A DNA stretch of 64,000 nt from an uncultured Chryseobacterium sp. (GCA_913776245.1 CAJYLO010000020.1:108960-172959), one strand, 5' to 3'. Positions 7,667 through 15,796 are shown, numbered from the stretch's first letter. The notes: generated from the letters alone by a model not told the origin. Program-made: numbers and translations.

Positions 7667-8356
7667 TTATTTTTCAGAATCAATTTCCTTTAGGATTTGA
7701 TTAATCTGATTTAATGCATTTTGATATTCATCTATCAAGCCTTTGCTATTATAACTCAAATTAGAATAATTAGACTGCATCCTTTGACTTTTATAAAAAT
7801 CGGATAAATTAAGACTGCCAGGATCCGCATCTTTTACTTTCAGCTGTTCAGAATTTATAAAATTAACTCTGAATGTCAGATTAGGCAAAGTTTGTTGATA
7901 ATAAGCCAGTATCTTATTCTTGAGATTATCATTCTCTATAGTTCCGATTTTACCACTCGATTTGAAACCTTCATATCTTCCGACATTGAATGCAGATCCT
8001 AAAAGGTAGAAATTAGAATGTGAACCCACCAAACTATCTGTAACTGGCGTTTTTTGATTTTTTAATGAGAGAATAAATTTATAATCGCTATCAAGATTTG
8101 ACAATGTTTTTTTATTTTCTTCAATCAGTTTTGAATCTGCTTCCAGATCAGTTTTCAGTTCTTTTAGAAATTTGTTAGATTCTTTTTGCTCGTGTCTGTG
8201 CTCGCTCCAGCCGTGAAGCCAAATAGAAAGTGATACTGCAAAAACAATAATAAAGATTTCGACAATGATTTCTTTAATTTTTTCGTTGACTGTATGTTTT
8301 GGATTTTTTACAGTTTTATAAATTTTTCTGGAATGCTTGCTGATTTCTTCTTGCAT
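7667..8356 (-). CDS. Single-pass membrane protein resembling the DUF6090 type
   Basis: 229 residues. A basic cytoplasmic start (1-25) leads into one transmembrane helix (about 30-50, IIVEIFIIVFAVSLSIWLHG). The conserved-looking stretch WLHGWSEHRHEQKESNKFL then leads into a helical, probably periplasmic, domain. The layout, a helix followed by W-x-x-xR and LKxDL-like residues, recalls DUF6090 proteins common in Bacteroidota. I am not certain of the family. Function unknown. Confidence 0.75.
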   Translation of the reverse strand: MQEEISKHSRKIYKTVKNPKHTVNEKIKEIIVEIFIIVFAVSLSIWLHGWSEHRHEQKESNKFLKELKTDLEADSKLIEENKKTLSNLDSDYKFILSLKNQKTPVTDSLVGSHSNFYLLGSAFNVGRYEGFKSSGKIGTIENDNLKNKILAYYQQTLPNLTFRVNFINSEQLKVKDADPGSLNLSDFYKSQRMQSNYSNLSYNSKGLIDEYQNALNQINQILKEIDSEK

Positions 8357-8393
8357 AAACTTATTGTTTTTGTAGTTGTCAAAAAATTAAATT

Positions 8394-9185
8394 CTATTTT
8401 AATTCTTCCGGGATCTCACAAACAGGAATGGGGTTCATCTTATGTTGGGTCGCTCTGTTGAATCTCAGGTAGATTTCCATTACTTCTTTTTCTCTCCCAC
8501 TAAAATCTTCTGCATTTTTTCCTGCGATCTGCTGTTCCATTGCCCATTCCAATTCAGGATAAGTGGCGCCAATTTGATCCTCGTCCGTTCTATCGACTTC
8601 CCAAAGTCCGTCTGTCGGTTTAGCAACCTGAATGCTTTCCAGAATTCCTAATTCTTTGGCAATCTCATAAACCTGAGTTTTGTAAAGATCTGCGATAGGA
8701 GAGATGTCTACGCCGCCGTCGCCATATTTTGTGAAAAATCCGACTCCGAAATCTTCGACTTTATTTCCGGTTCCGGTGACTAAAAGTCCGTTAAGCTGTC
8801 CGTAATAATAAAGCGTTACCATTCTCAGTCTTGATCTTGTGTTGGCTTCTGCCAGATTTTTATGAGGAGAATCGTCTTTGTAACCTTCCGTCGTTTTTTC
8901 AAAACTTTCAAAAGTCGGCGTTAGGTTAACGGTAAATCCTTCGACATTAGGATAATTGGTTTTTAAAAAATCGATGTGATCTTGTGCTCTGTCTACCTGA
9001 TCTGCTTTCTGACGAATCGGCATTTCCAAAACTAAAGTTTGCAATCCTGTTCTTGCTGCCAAAGTTGAAACAACTGCGGAATCGATTCCTCCCGAAACAC
9101 CGACAACGAAACCTTTTGAGTTGGCTTTGGTGGCATAATCTTTCAGCCAATTGACGATATGATCTATTACTTTTTGTGTCTGCAT
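8394..9185 (-). CDS. nadE: NH3-dependent NAD+ synthetase
   Basis: It converts nicotinic acid adenine dinucleotide to NAD+ using ATP and ammonia. At 263 residues it matches the short, ammonia-dependent form without a glutaminase domain. The PP-loop ATP motif GVSGGIDSAVVSTLAA lies at about 27-42. NKVEDFGVGFFTKYGDGGVD is the conserved substrate-binding region. The gene follows an acetyltransferase gene by 5 bp, so they probably form an operon. Nearby gldB and gldC are transcribed the other way. Confidence 0.95.
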   Translation of the reverse strand: MQTQKVIDHIVNWLKDYATKANSKGFVVGVSGGIDSAVVSTLAARTGLQTLVLEMPIRQKADQVDRAQDHIDFLKTNYPNVEGFTVNLTPTFESFEKTTEGYKDDSPHKNLAEANTRSRLRMVTLYYYGQLNGLLVTGTGNKVEDFGVGFFTKYGDGGVDISPIADLYKTQVYEIAKELGILESIQVAKPTDGLWEVDRTDEDQIGATYPELEWAMEQQIAGKNAEDFSGREKEVMEIYLRFNRATQHKMNPIPVCEIPEELK

Positions 9186-9190
9186 TATTT

Positions 9191-9721
9191 TTATTTTCTG
9201 TTATCTTTTTCTAATTCGTACCAATTGCAAATATCACCTTCATCAATAAAGTTTCCTTTATTCTCAAAACCTAATTTTTTGAGAATATGATTGGAAGATG
9301 CATTACCTACATCAGCATAAGCATAGATTTTTTCGGCATTCAACTGATTAAAACCTAAATTCAGTGAAGCCAAAGCAGATTCCGTAGCATAACCTTTTCC
9401 CCAAAATTCGGGGAGAAAACGATAGCCCAACTCATAAACATTTTTAAAACCATTGACTTCATCCGCCAAAAGCTTTATTCCGCTCCAGCCGATGAAGCGA
9501 TCGGTTTCTTTTTCGATGACCGCCAATCTTCCGGTTCCGTTAATTTTATATTGATTGATGATATTCTCAAGCATTCTTGCGGATTCATCTTTACTTTTTA
9601 CAGGAGGAATTCCAACATATTTCATCACATCGGGATTGCTGTCCAGAAGAAAAATGTTGTCAACATCGTCCTCAGTCAATTTTCTTAAGATTAATCTTTC
9701 GGTAAATATTGGGAGCTTCAT
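9191..9721 (-). CDS. GNAT family N-acetyltransferase (RimJ/RimL-like)
   Basis: 176 residues. The N-terminus TERLILRKLTEDDVDNIF is typical of the RimJ/RimL-like branch. The acetyl-CoA-binding motif is FLPEFWGKGYATESALAS. The tail contains SSNHILKKLGFENKGNF. It probably acetylates an amino group on a protein or small molecule, but the substrate cannot be read from sequence. It lies immediately upstream of nadE and is divergent from gldB. Confidence 0.85.
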   Translation of the reverse strand: MKLPIFTERLILRKLTEDDVDNIFLLDSNPDVMKYVGIPPVKSKDESARMLENIINQYKINGTGRLAVIEKETDRFIGWSGIKLLADEVNGFKNVYELGYRFLPEFWGKGYATESALASLNLGFNQLNAEKIYAYADVGNASSNHILKKLGFENKGNFIDEGDICNWYELEKDNRK

Positions 9722-9733
9722 CTATTAAAATTG

Positions 9734-9741
9734 TATTTTTG
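9734..9741 (+). promoter_or_regulatory. -7 box of gldB
   Basis: TATTTTTG matches TAnnTTTG exactly and lies 28 bases before the chosen gldB ATG. Its position supports starting at 9770 rather than farther upstream. Confidence 0.6.
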
Positions 9742-9769
9742 CTTTTCGAAAAATCTTAATGTAAAAATA

Positions 9770-10753
9770 ATGAAGTTTTTCAGATATATCACGATTTCTG
9801 CTTTTTTAGTTTTCGGAATCACTTCCTGTAAAAAGGAAAATGAAAATCAATGGAATGTCGACATCAAAAATCCGGTCAAAAACATACAGATTACTGATCT
9901 GTCTGGTGAGTTTTATGACACTTCCGTAAGTCTGGAAGATTTTAAAAAGAAATATCCGTGGTTTCAGGGTTCTGTTCCGGATTCAGATTACGGAAACCGA
10001 AGGAAGGATACAATGGAAATCCGGGTTTATAAAGAAGCAATTTCTAAGATTGATAAGACCAAGCTAAATAAGGAGCTTGTGGATTTGTTTTCCCACATCA
10101 GAACCTATTTCCCAAAATTTATTCCGCCACACGTCTATCTTTACTCTTCGGTGATTGACCCTCAAAATGTGATTGATCCTATTTTTCTGCGGGAAGATCA
10201 GAATATGCTTTTTGTGGATATAACTGCTTTTATGGGAGATGGCAATAAGAATTACAGAGGCCTGGAGCTTTATTTTCAGAAATCAATGAATCCGGAAAAT
10301 CTGGTTCCAAAAATCTCTGCATTTTTTGCAGCAAGGCTGGTGCCGGTTTTGCCGGATCAGCAGAAGTTTCTGGATCAGATCATTTATCAGGGTAAAATTC
10401 AGATTCTTCAGGACGCGTTCTTGCCGAATGTTCCGGATCATCTGAAAATGAATTATACAAAAGCTCAATATGACTGGGCTGTCGCCAATGAAGCTAATAT
10501 CTGGAATTATTTTGTGGAAAATGATCTGCTTTTCAGTCCGGACGCAAATTTGGCAGAGCGATTCATCACGCCTGGCCCATTTTCAAAATTTTACACAGAA
10601 GTAGATAGAGAGAGTTCACCACAGATTGCTATCTGGACAGGCTGGCAGATCTGCAAACATTATCTGAAAGCGCATCCGGAAGAAAAGTTGCAAGTGTTTT
10701 TGAAAAAGAATGCTACAGAAATTTTCAATGGCTCGGATTACAGACCTAAATAG
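9770..10753 (+). CDS. gldB: Gliding motility lipoprotein GldB
   Basis: A lipoprotein of the Bacteroidota gliding / type IX secretion apparatus. From the ATG at 9770 it has 327 residues. The signal peptide has a lipobox at VFGITSC (Cys about 20) followed by charged residues. The start at 9770 is chosen because the -7 box is at 9734-9741 and the signal peptide begins there; an upstream in-frame start would precede the transcript. gldC follows 156 bp downstream, the classic gldB-gldC order next to nadE. Confidence 0.9.
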   Translation: MKFFRYITISAFLVFGITSCKKENENQWNVDIKNPVKNIQITDLSGEFYDTSVSLEDFKKKYPWFQGSVPDSDYGNRRKDTMEIRVYKEAISKIDKTKLNKELVDLFSHIRTYFPKFIPPHVYLYSSVIDPQNVIDPIFLREDQNMLFVDITAFMGDGNKNYRGLELYFQKSMNPENLVPKISAFFAARLVPVLPDQQKFLDQIIYQGKIQILQDAFLPNVPDHLKMNYTKAQYDWAVANEANIWNYFVENDLLFSPDANLAERFITPGPFSKFYTEVDRESSPQIAIWTGWQICKHYLKAHPEEKLQVFLKKNATEIFNGSDYRPK

Positions 10754-10761
10754 GTTGGAGG

Positions 10762-10799
10762 GTTTTAGAGTTTTAGAGTTTTAGAGTTTTAGAGTTTAG
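10762..10799 (+). repeat. Short tandem repeat of GTTTTAGA
   Basis: Four full copies of the 8-mer GTTTTAGA plus a partial one follow the gldB stop. There are no spacers, so it is not a CRISPR array. It may affect transcript ends between gldB and gldC or be slippage-prone filler. Confidence 0.7.
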
Positions 10800-10909
10800 G
10801 AATTATAAATCTTATTTTAAGTTTGTCAGTTTTGTGAACTTAAAACATTCAATAAATAAAAAGAAACTTTGTGAACTTTGTGTTTAAGAAAATATCAATA
10901 TTATAATCA

Positions 10910-11236
10910 ATGAAAAAAACAAAAATAGTTATAGATGTAGAGCTGGATGACAATCACGTGCCGGAGAAAATGTTCTGGAAAGCCGAAGATGGCGGTATCA
11001 AAAGACAGGAGACCAAAGCGGCAATGATTTCCGTCTGGGACAGCAAAGCAATGGAAGCACTCAGAATCGATCTTTGGACAAAAGATATGCCTGTTGACGA
11101 GATGAAACGCTTTTTTCACCAGATTTTAGTTTCTTTGGGACATACTTACCAGAGAGCAACCAGCGAAGATGATGTGGCAGATTGGATCGGGGAGATTGCT
11201 GAAGAATTTGCTGTGAAGTCGGCTATTAAAATGTAG
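10910..11236 (+). CDS. gldC: Gliding motility protein GldC
   Basis: A small soluble protein that supports gliding in flavobacteria, thought to act with GldB. 108 residues, no signal peptide and no membrane helix. The conserved pattern includes ELDDNHVPEKMFWKAEDGG and DLWTKDMPVDEMKRFFHQ. Its place directly after gldB and its length match the family. Its biochemical function is not known. Confidence 0.88.
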   Translation: MKKTKIVIDVELDDNHVPEKMFWKAEDGGIKRQETKAAMISVWDSKAMEALRIDLWTKDMPVDEMKRFFHQILVSLGHTYQRATSEDDVADWIGEIAEEFAVKSAIKM

Positions 11237-11350
11237 TTGGCTTTTTGCTGATAGCTTATGGCTATTGGCTTTACAACTTATAAAATAAATAAAAATCTGC
11301 GAATTGCAAAAAAGCTAATTGCTATTTGCTATTTGCCAAAAGCAAAATAA
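11237..11350. repeat. Inverted word element (TAGCTATTTGC family) between gldC and metB
   Basis: A left half made of GCTTTTTGCTGATAGC and TGGCTATTGGCTTT faces a right half AAAAGCTAATTGCTATTTGC plus TATTTGCCAAAAGC. The halves are imperfectly complementary across an AT-rich centre. It could form a hairpin in the metB leader. Confidence 0.5.
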
Positions 11351-11351
11351 A

Positions 11352-12503
11352 ATGAAATTCAATACAAAAGTTATTCACGGCGGACAACACCACGAGCCGG
11401 CAACCGGTGCAGTCAATGTTCCCGTATTTTTAACATCAACATTTGCTCAAAAAAGTCCGGGGCAGTTGCTTTCCGGTTACGAATATTCCAGAGGAGCAAA
11501 TCCTACAAGACAAGCTTTGGAAGATTCTTTGGCAAGCATCGAAAACGGCGCAAGAGGTTTAGCTTTCGGTTCTGGTTTGGCGGCGATTGATTGTGTTTTG
11601 AAATTGCTGAGTCCTGGCGATGAAGTGATTGCTGTGGACGACCTTTATGGCGGTTCTTACAGGATGTTTACCAGATTATTCGAAAAATACCAGCTCAAAT
11701 TTACATTCATTGGTTTTGATAATGTGGAGGAATTGGAAAATGTTATTACCGATAAAACCAAATTGATTTGGCTGGAAACGCCGACCAATCCTTTGATGAA
11801 ACTGGTAGACATCAAAATGGTTGCTGATGCTGTGAAAGATAGAGGTATTTTGGTGGCTGTGGATAATACATTTGCAACGCCTTACATTCAGAAACCTTTG
11901 GATTTGGGTGCGGATATTGTGATGCATTCTGCGACAAAATATCTGGGAGGACATTCTGATGTGATTGCCGGCGCTTTGATTGCGAAAGATGCGGAATTAG
12001 GCGAAAAATTACATTTCATCCAATTTGCGAGTGGCGGAATTTTAGGTCCTCACGATTCTTATCTCGTGTTGAGAGGAATCAAAACTTTGGCGCTCAGAAT
12101 GCAAAGACATTCTGACAACGGTTTCGAAATCGCAAAATATCTTGAGAATCATGCTTTGGTGGATAAGATCTTCTATCCGGGATTATCGTCTCATCCGCAA
12201 TACGATTTGGCGACGCGACAAATGACGGAATTTGGCGGAATGGTTTCTTTCACGTTCAAGTCCGGGAAGAAAGAAGACGCCATTAAATTCCTGGAAAATA
12301 TAAAAGTTTTCACTTTGGCAGAATCTTTGGGTGGAGTAGAATCGTTAGCGAATCTTCCTGCGATGATGACGCACGCTTCAATTCCAGAAGATAAAAGAGC
12401 AGTTCTCGGAATCACGGACGATTTAGTGAGATTGAGCGTAGGAATCGAAGATGCAGAAGATCTGATCGCAGATTTGGAGCAAGCATTTAACTCAATTAGT
12501 TAA
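11352..12503 (+). CDS. metB: Cystathionine gamma-synthase/lyase family PLP enzyme
   Basis: A PLP-dependent trans-sulfuration enzyme that makes or cleaves cystathionine in methionine/cysteine metabolism. From the ATG at 11352 it has 383 residues. It carries the family signature YEYSRGANPTRQALE, the cofactor region VAVDNTFATPY, and the PLP lysine in HSATKYLGGHSDVIAGA. The start is chosen because MKFNTKVIHGG begins the conserved fold; the preceding in-frame codons lie in a repeat. Synthase versus lyase cannot be settled by eye, so the symbol is provisional. Confidence 0.88.
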   Translation: MKFNTKVIHGGQHHEPATGAVNVPVFLTSTFAQKSPGQLLSGYEYSRGANPTRQALEDSLASIENGARGLAFGSGLAAIDCVLKLLSPGDEVIAVDDLYGGSYRMFTRLFEKYQLKFTFIGFDNVEELENVITDKTKLIWLETPTNPLMKLVDIKMVADAVKDRGILVAVDNTFATPYIQKPLDLGADIVMHSATKYLGGHSDVIAGALIAKDAELGEKLHFIQFASGGILGPHDSYLVLRGIKTLALRMQRHSDNGFEIAKYLENHALVDKIFYPGLSSHPQYDLATRQMTEFGGMVSFTFKSGKKEDAIKFLENIKVFTLAESLGGVESLANLPAMMTHASIPEDKRAVLGITDDLVRLSVGIEDAEDLIADLEQAFNSIS

Positions 12504-12504
12504 A

Positions 12505-12582
12505 TCGTAGAGTTGTTGATTTGTAAAACCGTTTTTTATATTTACTATTTGGCAAATCAACAAATTAACAAATCAACACATA
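12505..12582. repeat. Inverted word element (AAATCAACAAATT family) after metB
   Basis: GAGTTGTTGATTTGT on the left is complementary to the repeated words AAATCAACAAATTAAC and AAATCAAC on the right. It spans the gap between metB and the next acetyltransferase. Confidence 0.5.
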
Positions 12583-12588
12583 AAAGAT

Positions 12589-13086
12589 ATGACCTTTCGT
12601 GATGCGACTTTAGAAGACCTCCCAAAGATTGTGGAAATTTATAATTCTACGGTTGCATCACGCCTGGTTACTGCTGATTTGGAACCTGTTTCTGTCGAGA
12701 GTAAACTCGCCTGGTTTCATCAGCACAATTCAAGATTTCGTCCGCTTTATATAGTTGAGGATTCTCAGAAAAATATTATTGGCTGGGTGAGTTTTCAGGA
12801 TTTCTACGGAAGACCGGCTTATCAGAAAACAGCGGAAATCAGTATTTATCTTGATGAAAAATTTCGGGATAAAGGTTTTGGAAAGCAGATTCTGGAATTA
12901 TCCATAGAAAAATGTCCGAGCCTGGGAATTGAAAATCTTTTAGCGTTTATCTTCGCACATAATCTTCCGAGTCTAACCTTGTTTGAGAAATTTGGTTTTG
13001 AATTGTGGGGAAATCTCAAAAATATCGCTGAACTCGACGGTGATAAAAGAAGTCTTATTATTCTCGGAAAAAACATCAAGGATTAA
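12589..13086 (+). CDS. GNAT acetyltransferase, phosphinothricin acetyltransferase-like
   Basis: 165 residues. It starts with MTFRDATLEDLPKIVEIYN, typical of the Pat/YncA-like group. YLDEKFRDKGFGKQIL is the acetyl-CoA loop. LPSLTLFEKFGFELWG matches the family's C-terminal part. It likely N-acetylates a small amine such as an amino-acid analogue; a resistance role would be speculation. The next gene begins 5 bp after its stop, so they are probably co-transcribed. Confidence 0.85.
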   Translation: MTFRDATLEDLPKIVEIYNSTVASRLVTADLEPVSVESKLAWFHQHNSRFRPLYIVEDSQKNIIGWVSFQDFYGRPAYQKTAEISIYLDEKFRDKGFGKQILELSIEKCPSLGIENLLAFIFAHNLPSLTLFEKFGFELWGNLKNIAELDGDKRSLIILGKNIKD

Positions 13087-13091
13087 CGGAA

Positions 13092-14162
13092 ATGGAAAGT
13101 ATCACACATTGTTTGTATTGGATTATTTCCATTTTAGCGATTCTGTCGATACTGATTCCTGCTATCAGAAATACATACTGGACTTTCAGAATTTTCGATT
13201 ATCCGCGTTTTCAGAAATTTATCATTCTTCTGATTCTTATTGTCACTTGGTTTTTCGTTTTCGAACATCCAAATATTTATGAATACTCAATTCTCATAAT
13301 TGAAGTTATTTCTGCCTGTTATTTGTTCTATATCATCCTGCCTTACACAGATTTTGGAAAAACTATGATTGATAAAACACAACCAAATCCTGGCGAAAAA
13401 GTTCTTGATATTTTGGTTTGTAACGTTTATCAGCATAACCGGAATTATCAGAAACTAATTGATTTGGTTAAGAAAAAGAATCCGTCTGTATTGTTTTTTC
13501 TGGAAACTGATAAAGACTGGCAAGATGCATTGAAAAATGTCACACAGAACTACAAATACAAAATCGAGGTTCCTTTGGCCAATACTTATGGACTTTTGTT
13601 TTACAGTCATTTTCCGGTGAAAAATTATGAAATCAATTATTTGATTGATGATGATATTCCGTCGATTGTTGCAGATTTGGAATACAATAATCAGATTGTC
13701 AGGTTGTTTGGAATTCATCCTACGCCGCCGGTTCCACAGGAAAATCCGGAAAGTACGGAACGCGATGCCGAAATTCTTTTAGTTGGCGAAAAGGCTGAGG
13801 AATTTGGGAAGCCAGCGATTGTCTTCGGAGACCTGAATGATGTCGCCTGGTCCAGAACAACCAAGCTGTTTTTAAAATCGAGCGGAATGCTGGACCCCCG
13901 ACGTGGACGTGGAATGTTCAATACCTTTCACGCCAAATATTGGTTTTTGCGTTGGCCGCTTGACCATTTTTTCGTGAGTCCGCATTTTCGTTTGGTCGAT
14001 ATGAAGGTTATGAAATCTGTTGATTCTGACCATTTTCCGATTTGGATTTCTTTGGTGATAAGAAATGAAGATACGGAAAATCAGCTCGATATTTCTGAGG
14101 AGGAAGAAGATGAAGTGGATGAGAAAATCCAGGAAGGCATCGAAAAAGGTGACGCCAATTAA
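13092..14162 (+). CDS. Membrane-anchored endonuclease/exonuclease/phosphatase family protein
   Basis: 356 residues. Three N-terminal transmembrane helices (about 8-27, 42-60, 66-85) are followed by an EEP domain (about 97-325). The active-site features are VCNVYQHNRNYQKL, VIFLET-like PSVLFFLETD, IVFGDLNDVAWS and the catalytic SVDSDHFPIW. The C-terminal tail is acidic (EEEEDEVDEK). It probably hydrolyses phosphodiester or phospholipid substrates at the membrane; the substrate is unknown. Confidence 0.88.
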   Translation: MESITHCLYWIISILAILSILIPAIRNTYWTFRIFDYPRFQKFIILLILIVTWFFVFEHPNIYEYSILIIEVISACYLFYIILPYTDFGKTMIDKTQPNPGEKVLDILVCNVYQHNRNYQKLIDLVKKKNPSVLFFLETDKDWQDALKNVTQNYKYKIEVPLANTYGLLFYSHFPVKNYEINYLIDDDIPSIVADLEYNNQIVRLFGIHPTPPVPQENPESTERDAEILLVGEKAEEFGKPAIVFGDLNDVAWSRTTKLFLKSSGMLDPRRGRGMFNTFHAKYWFLRWPLDHFFVSPHFRLVDMKVMKSVDSDHFPIWISLVIRNEDTENQLDISEEEEDEVDEKIQEGIEKGDAN

Positions 14163-14176
14163 ATTGATTCAAAATA

Positions 14177-14280
14177 TTTCTCACGCAGAATTACGCTAAT
14201 CACGCAGATTTTTTTCAATAATGAATCCGCTAAATTTGCAAAATCAGCGAGATATAATTTTAATTTTTTGCTGATTCTTT
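14177..14280. repeat. Inverted word element (CACGCAGATT family)
   Basis: CTCACGCAGAATTACGC and AATCACGCAGATT on the left face AATCCGCTAAATTTGC and AAATCAGCGAGAT on the right. The halves are imperfectly complementary. The words recall intergenic repeats often seen in Bacteroidota. Confidence 0.5.
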
Positions 14281-14304
14281 AATTTTAAATTTAATCCAAA
14301 TTTT

Positions 14305-14748
14305 ATGAAAAAGCTAATTCTTGCTTTCACAGTTTTCTTTTGTGTTCAATTATCTTTGGCTCAGAAATCTGAAGCTACTCCTATTTATATTGTTGATAAT
14401 GTGATCGTTTCTAATGTTTTGCTTCATAGTTTCAATCCGAATGATATCGAAAGTGTTCAGGTTTACAAATCACCATCCACACAAATTGAGCAATATGATG
14501 ACCTTGTGAAGAATGGTTTGATTAATATCAATATGAAAAAGCCTTTGAACCTCGAAAAGATAACGGTTGGTGAAGCGAAGAAAAAATTGAACCTCACATC
14601 AGAATCCAGATTTTTCCTGAATGATATCGAAGTTCATAATGAATCAATCCTTATTGCGGAAGACCTTTTAAAAAGAGCCAGAATTCTACAACCTGACAAG
14701 AAATTTAATAATTATAAAGTTCCTGCAATCAGTATCGATACTAATTAA
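14305..14748 (+). CDS. Secreted protein resembling a TonB-receptor plug domain only
   Basis: 147 residues with a signal peptide (MKKLILAFTVFFCVQLSLAQ). The mature part opens with PIYIVDNVIVSNVLLHSFNPNDIESVQVYK (positions about 26-55; note IYIVDN and NPNDIESVQVYK). That pattern is typical of plug domains of SusC/TonB-dependent receptors (PLYVVDG...NPxDIESIxVLK). No beta-barrel follows; the protein ends about 90 residues later. It is either a stand-alone plug-like protein or a remnant. The resemblance is by eye. Confidence 0.78.
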   Translation: MKKLILAFTVFFCVQLSLAQKSEATPIYIVDNVIVSNVLLHSFNPNDIESVQVYKSPSTQIEQYDDLVKNGLININMKKPLNLEKITVGEAKKKLNLTSESRFFLNDIEVHNESILIAEDLLKRARILQPDKKFNNYKVPAISIDTN

Positions 14749-14819
14749 TTGGCTTTTAATAATGAAAGATTTTCAAGAGCTTTAGCCTGATGCTGATTAT
14801 AATTAAAGATTAAAATTAC

Positions 14820-14875
14820 AATTGTCATCTGAGTATTTTGATTTTGCTCAATATAGGCTAAGTCGAAGGATTCTA
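14820..14875. repeat. Degenerate TGTCAT...GAAGGATTC-type intergenic repeat
   Basis: TTGTCATCTGAG and, 40 bases on, CTAAGTCGAAGGATTCT look like decayed ends of a repeat related to those at 26639-26699 and 63851-63889. Weak, by word similarity only. Confidence 0.3.
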
Positions 14876-14935
14876 TGTTGATATTCAGCTTAAACAGCAA
14901 TTAACTTTTTTGTGGTTCAACTAAAGAATAATCTT

Positions 14936-14943
14936 TAATTTCG
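14936..14943 (+). promoter_or_regulatory. -7 box of pheA, immediately before the start codon
   Basis: TAATTTCG matches TAnnTTTG at 7 of 8 positions and ends 4 bases before the pheA ATG. Transcription would begin at or next to the start codon, suggesting a leaderless mRNA. Confidence 0.45.
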
Positions 14944-14947
14944 CAAT

Positions 14948-15796
14948 ATGAAAATAGCATTTTTAGGACCCGAAGCTTCCTTTACGCAGTTGACAGCGAC
15001 TCAGTTATTCCCAAATGAAGTATTAATTCCAAAAGCGAACATTTTAGAATGCTTTATGGCGGTTCAGAATAATGAAGTGGAGAAGGCGGTTGTTCCATTG
15101 GAAAACTCTATAGAAGGAACGGTTTCTATGACGCTGGATTATCTTTATCAGACACCTGAAATCAAGATTGAAGCAGAGGCGGTAATGCCGATCGCACATC
15201 ATCTGATGATCCATCCGAGTCAGGGTAATCAGGAATCTATTGAGAAAATCTATTCTCATCCGCAGGCGCTTGCGCAAAGTTTTCATTTCCTGAATCAAAA
15301 ATATCCTGACGTTCCTAAGCAGGATTTTGCATCAACAGCAGCCGCCGCAAAACGGGTTTCTGAAAATCCTGACCGAAAAATAGCCGCAGTCGCCAACAAA
15401 TTTGCGGCAAATCTGTACGGCTTAAAAGTTATTGATGAAAATATCCACGATGTGGAGGAGAATCACACCCGCTTTATTGTCATTTCCAAGACCGAAAATT
15501 CTTATCAAAATGTGATGGAAAGTATCGGAAAGAAGACAGCGCTTTTAATTACTTTGCCAGAAGATCACGCCGGAGGCTTACATCAGGTTTTATCCGTTTT
15601 TGCGTGGCGAAATATGAACCTCAGCAAAATCGAATCCCGGACTTTGAAAACCAAATTGGGAAATTATTTCTTTTTTGTAACTGTTGTAGGAGATTGGAAC
15701 AATGTGCTTTACATCAACTCCATTGATGAATTGAGAGCAATCGGTGCGGATGTTAAGTTTTTGGGAAATTATAAGGAGTTTTTGTTGGAGGGTTAA
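14948..15796 (+). CDS. pheA: Prephenate dehydratase
   Basis: It converts prephenate to phenylpyruvate for phenylalanine synthesis. 282 residues, the monofunctional form. The N-terminus KIAFLGPEASFTQLTA, the motif VPLENSIEGTVSMTLDY and the catalytic NHTRFIVIS are all present. A C-terminal ACT regulatory domain (about 198-275) has IESRTLKTKLGNYFFF; the usual Phe-sensing ESRP is ESRT here. No chorismate mutase domain is fused. Confidence 0.94.
   Translation: MKIAFLGPEASFTQLTATQLFPNEVLIPKANILECFMAVQNNEVEKAVVPLENSIEGTVSMTLDYLYQTPEIKIEAEAVMPIAHHLMIHPSQGNQESIEKIYSHPQALAQSFHFLNQKYPDVPKQDFASTAAAAKRVSENPDRKIAAVANKFAANLYGLKVIDENIHDVEENHTRFIVISKTENSYQNVMESIGKKTALLITLPEDHAGGLHQVLSVFAWRNMNLSKIESRTLKTKLGNYFFFVTVVGDWNNVLYINSIDELRAIGADVKFLGNYKEFLLEG

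Noticed and set aside
10762..10799. CRISPR-like array
   Set aside because: The repeats are contiguous 8-mers with no spacers and no cas genes nearby.
11237..11351. SAM riboswitch upstream of metB
   Set aside because: No conserved SAM-I or SAM-II core is seen; the region is a low-complexity inverted word element.
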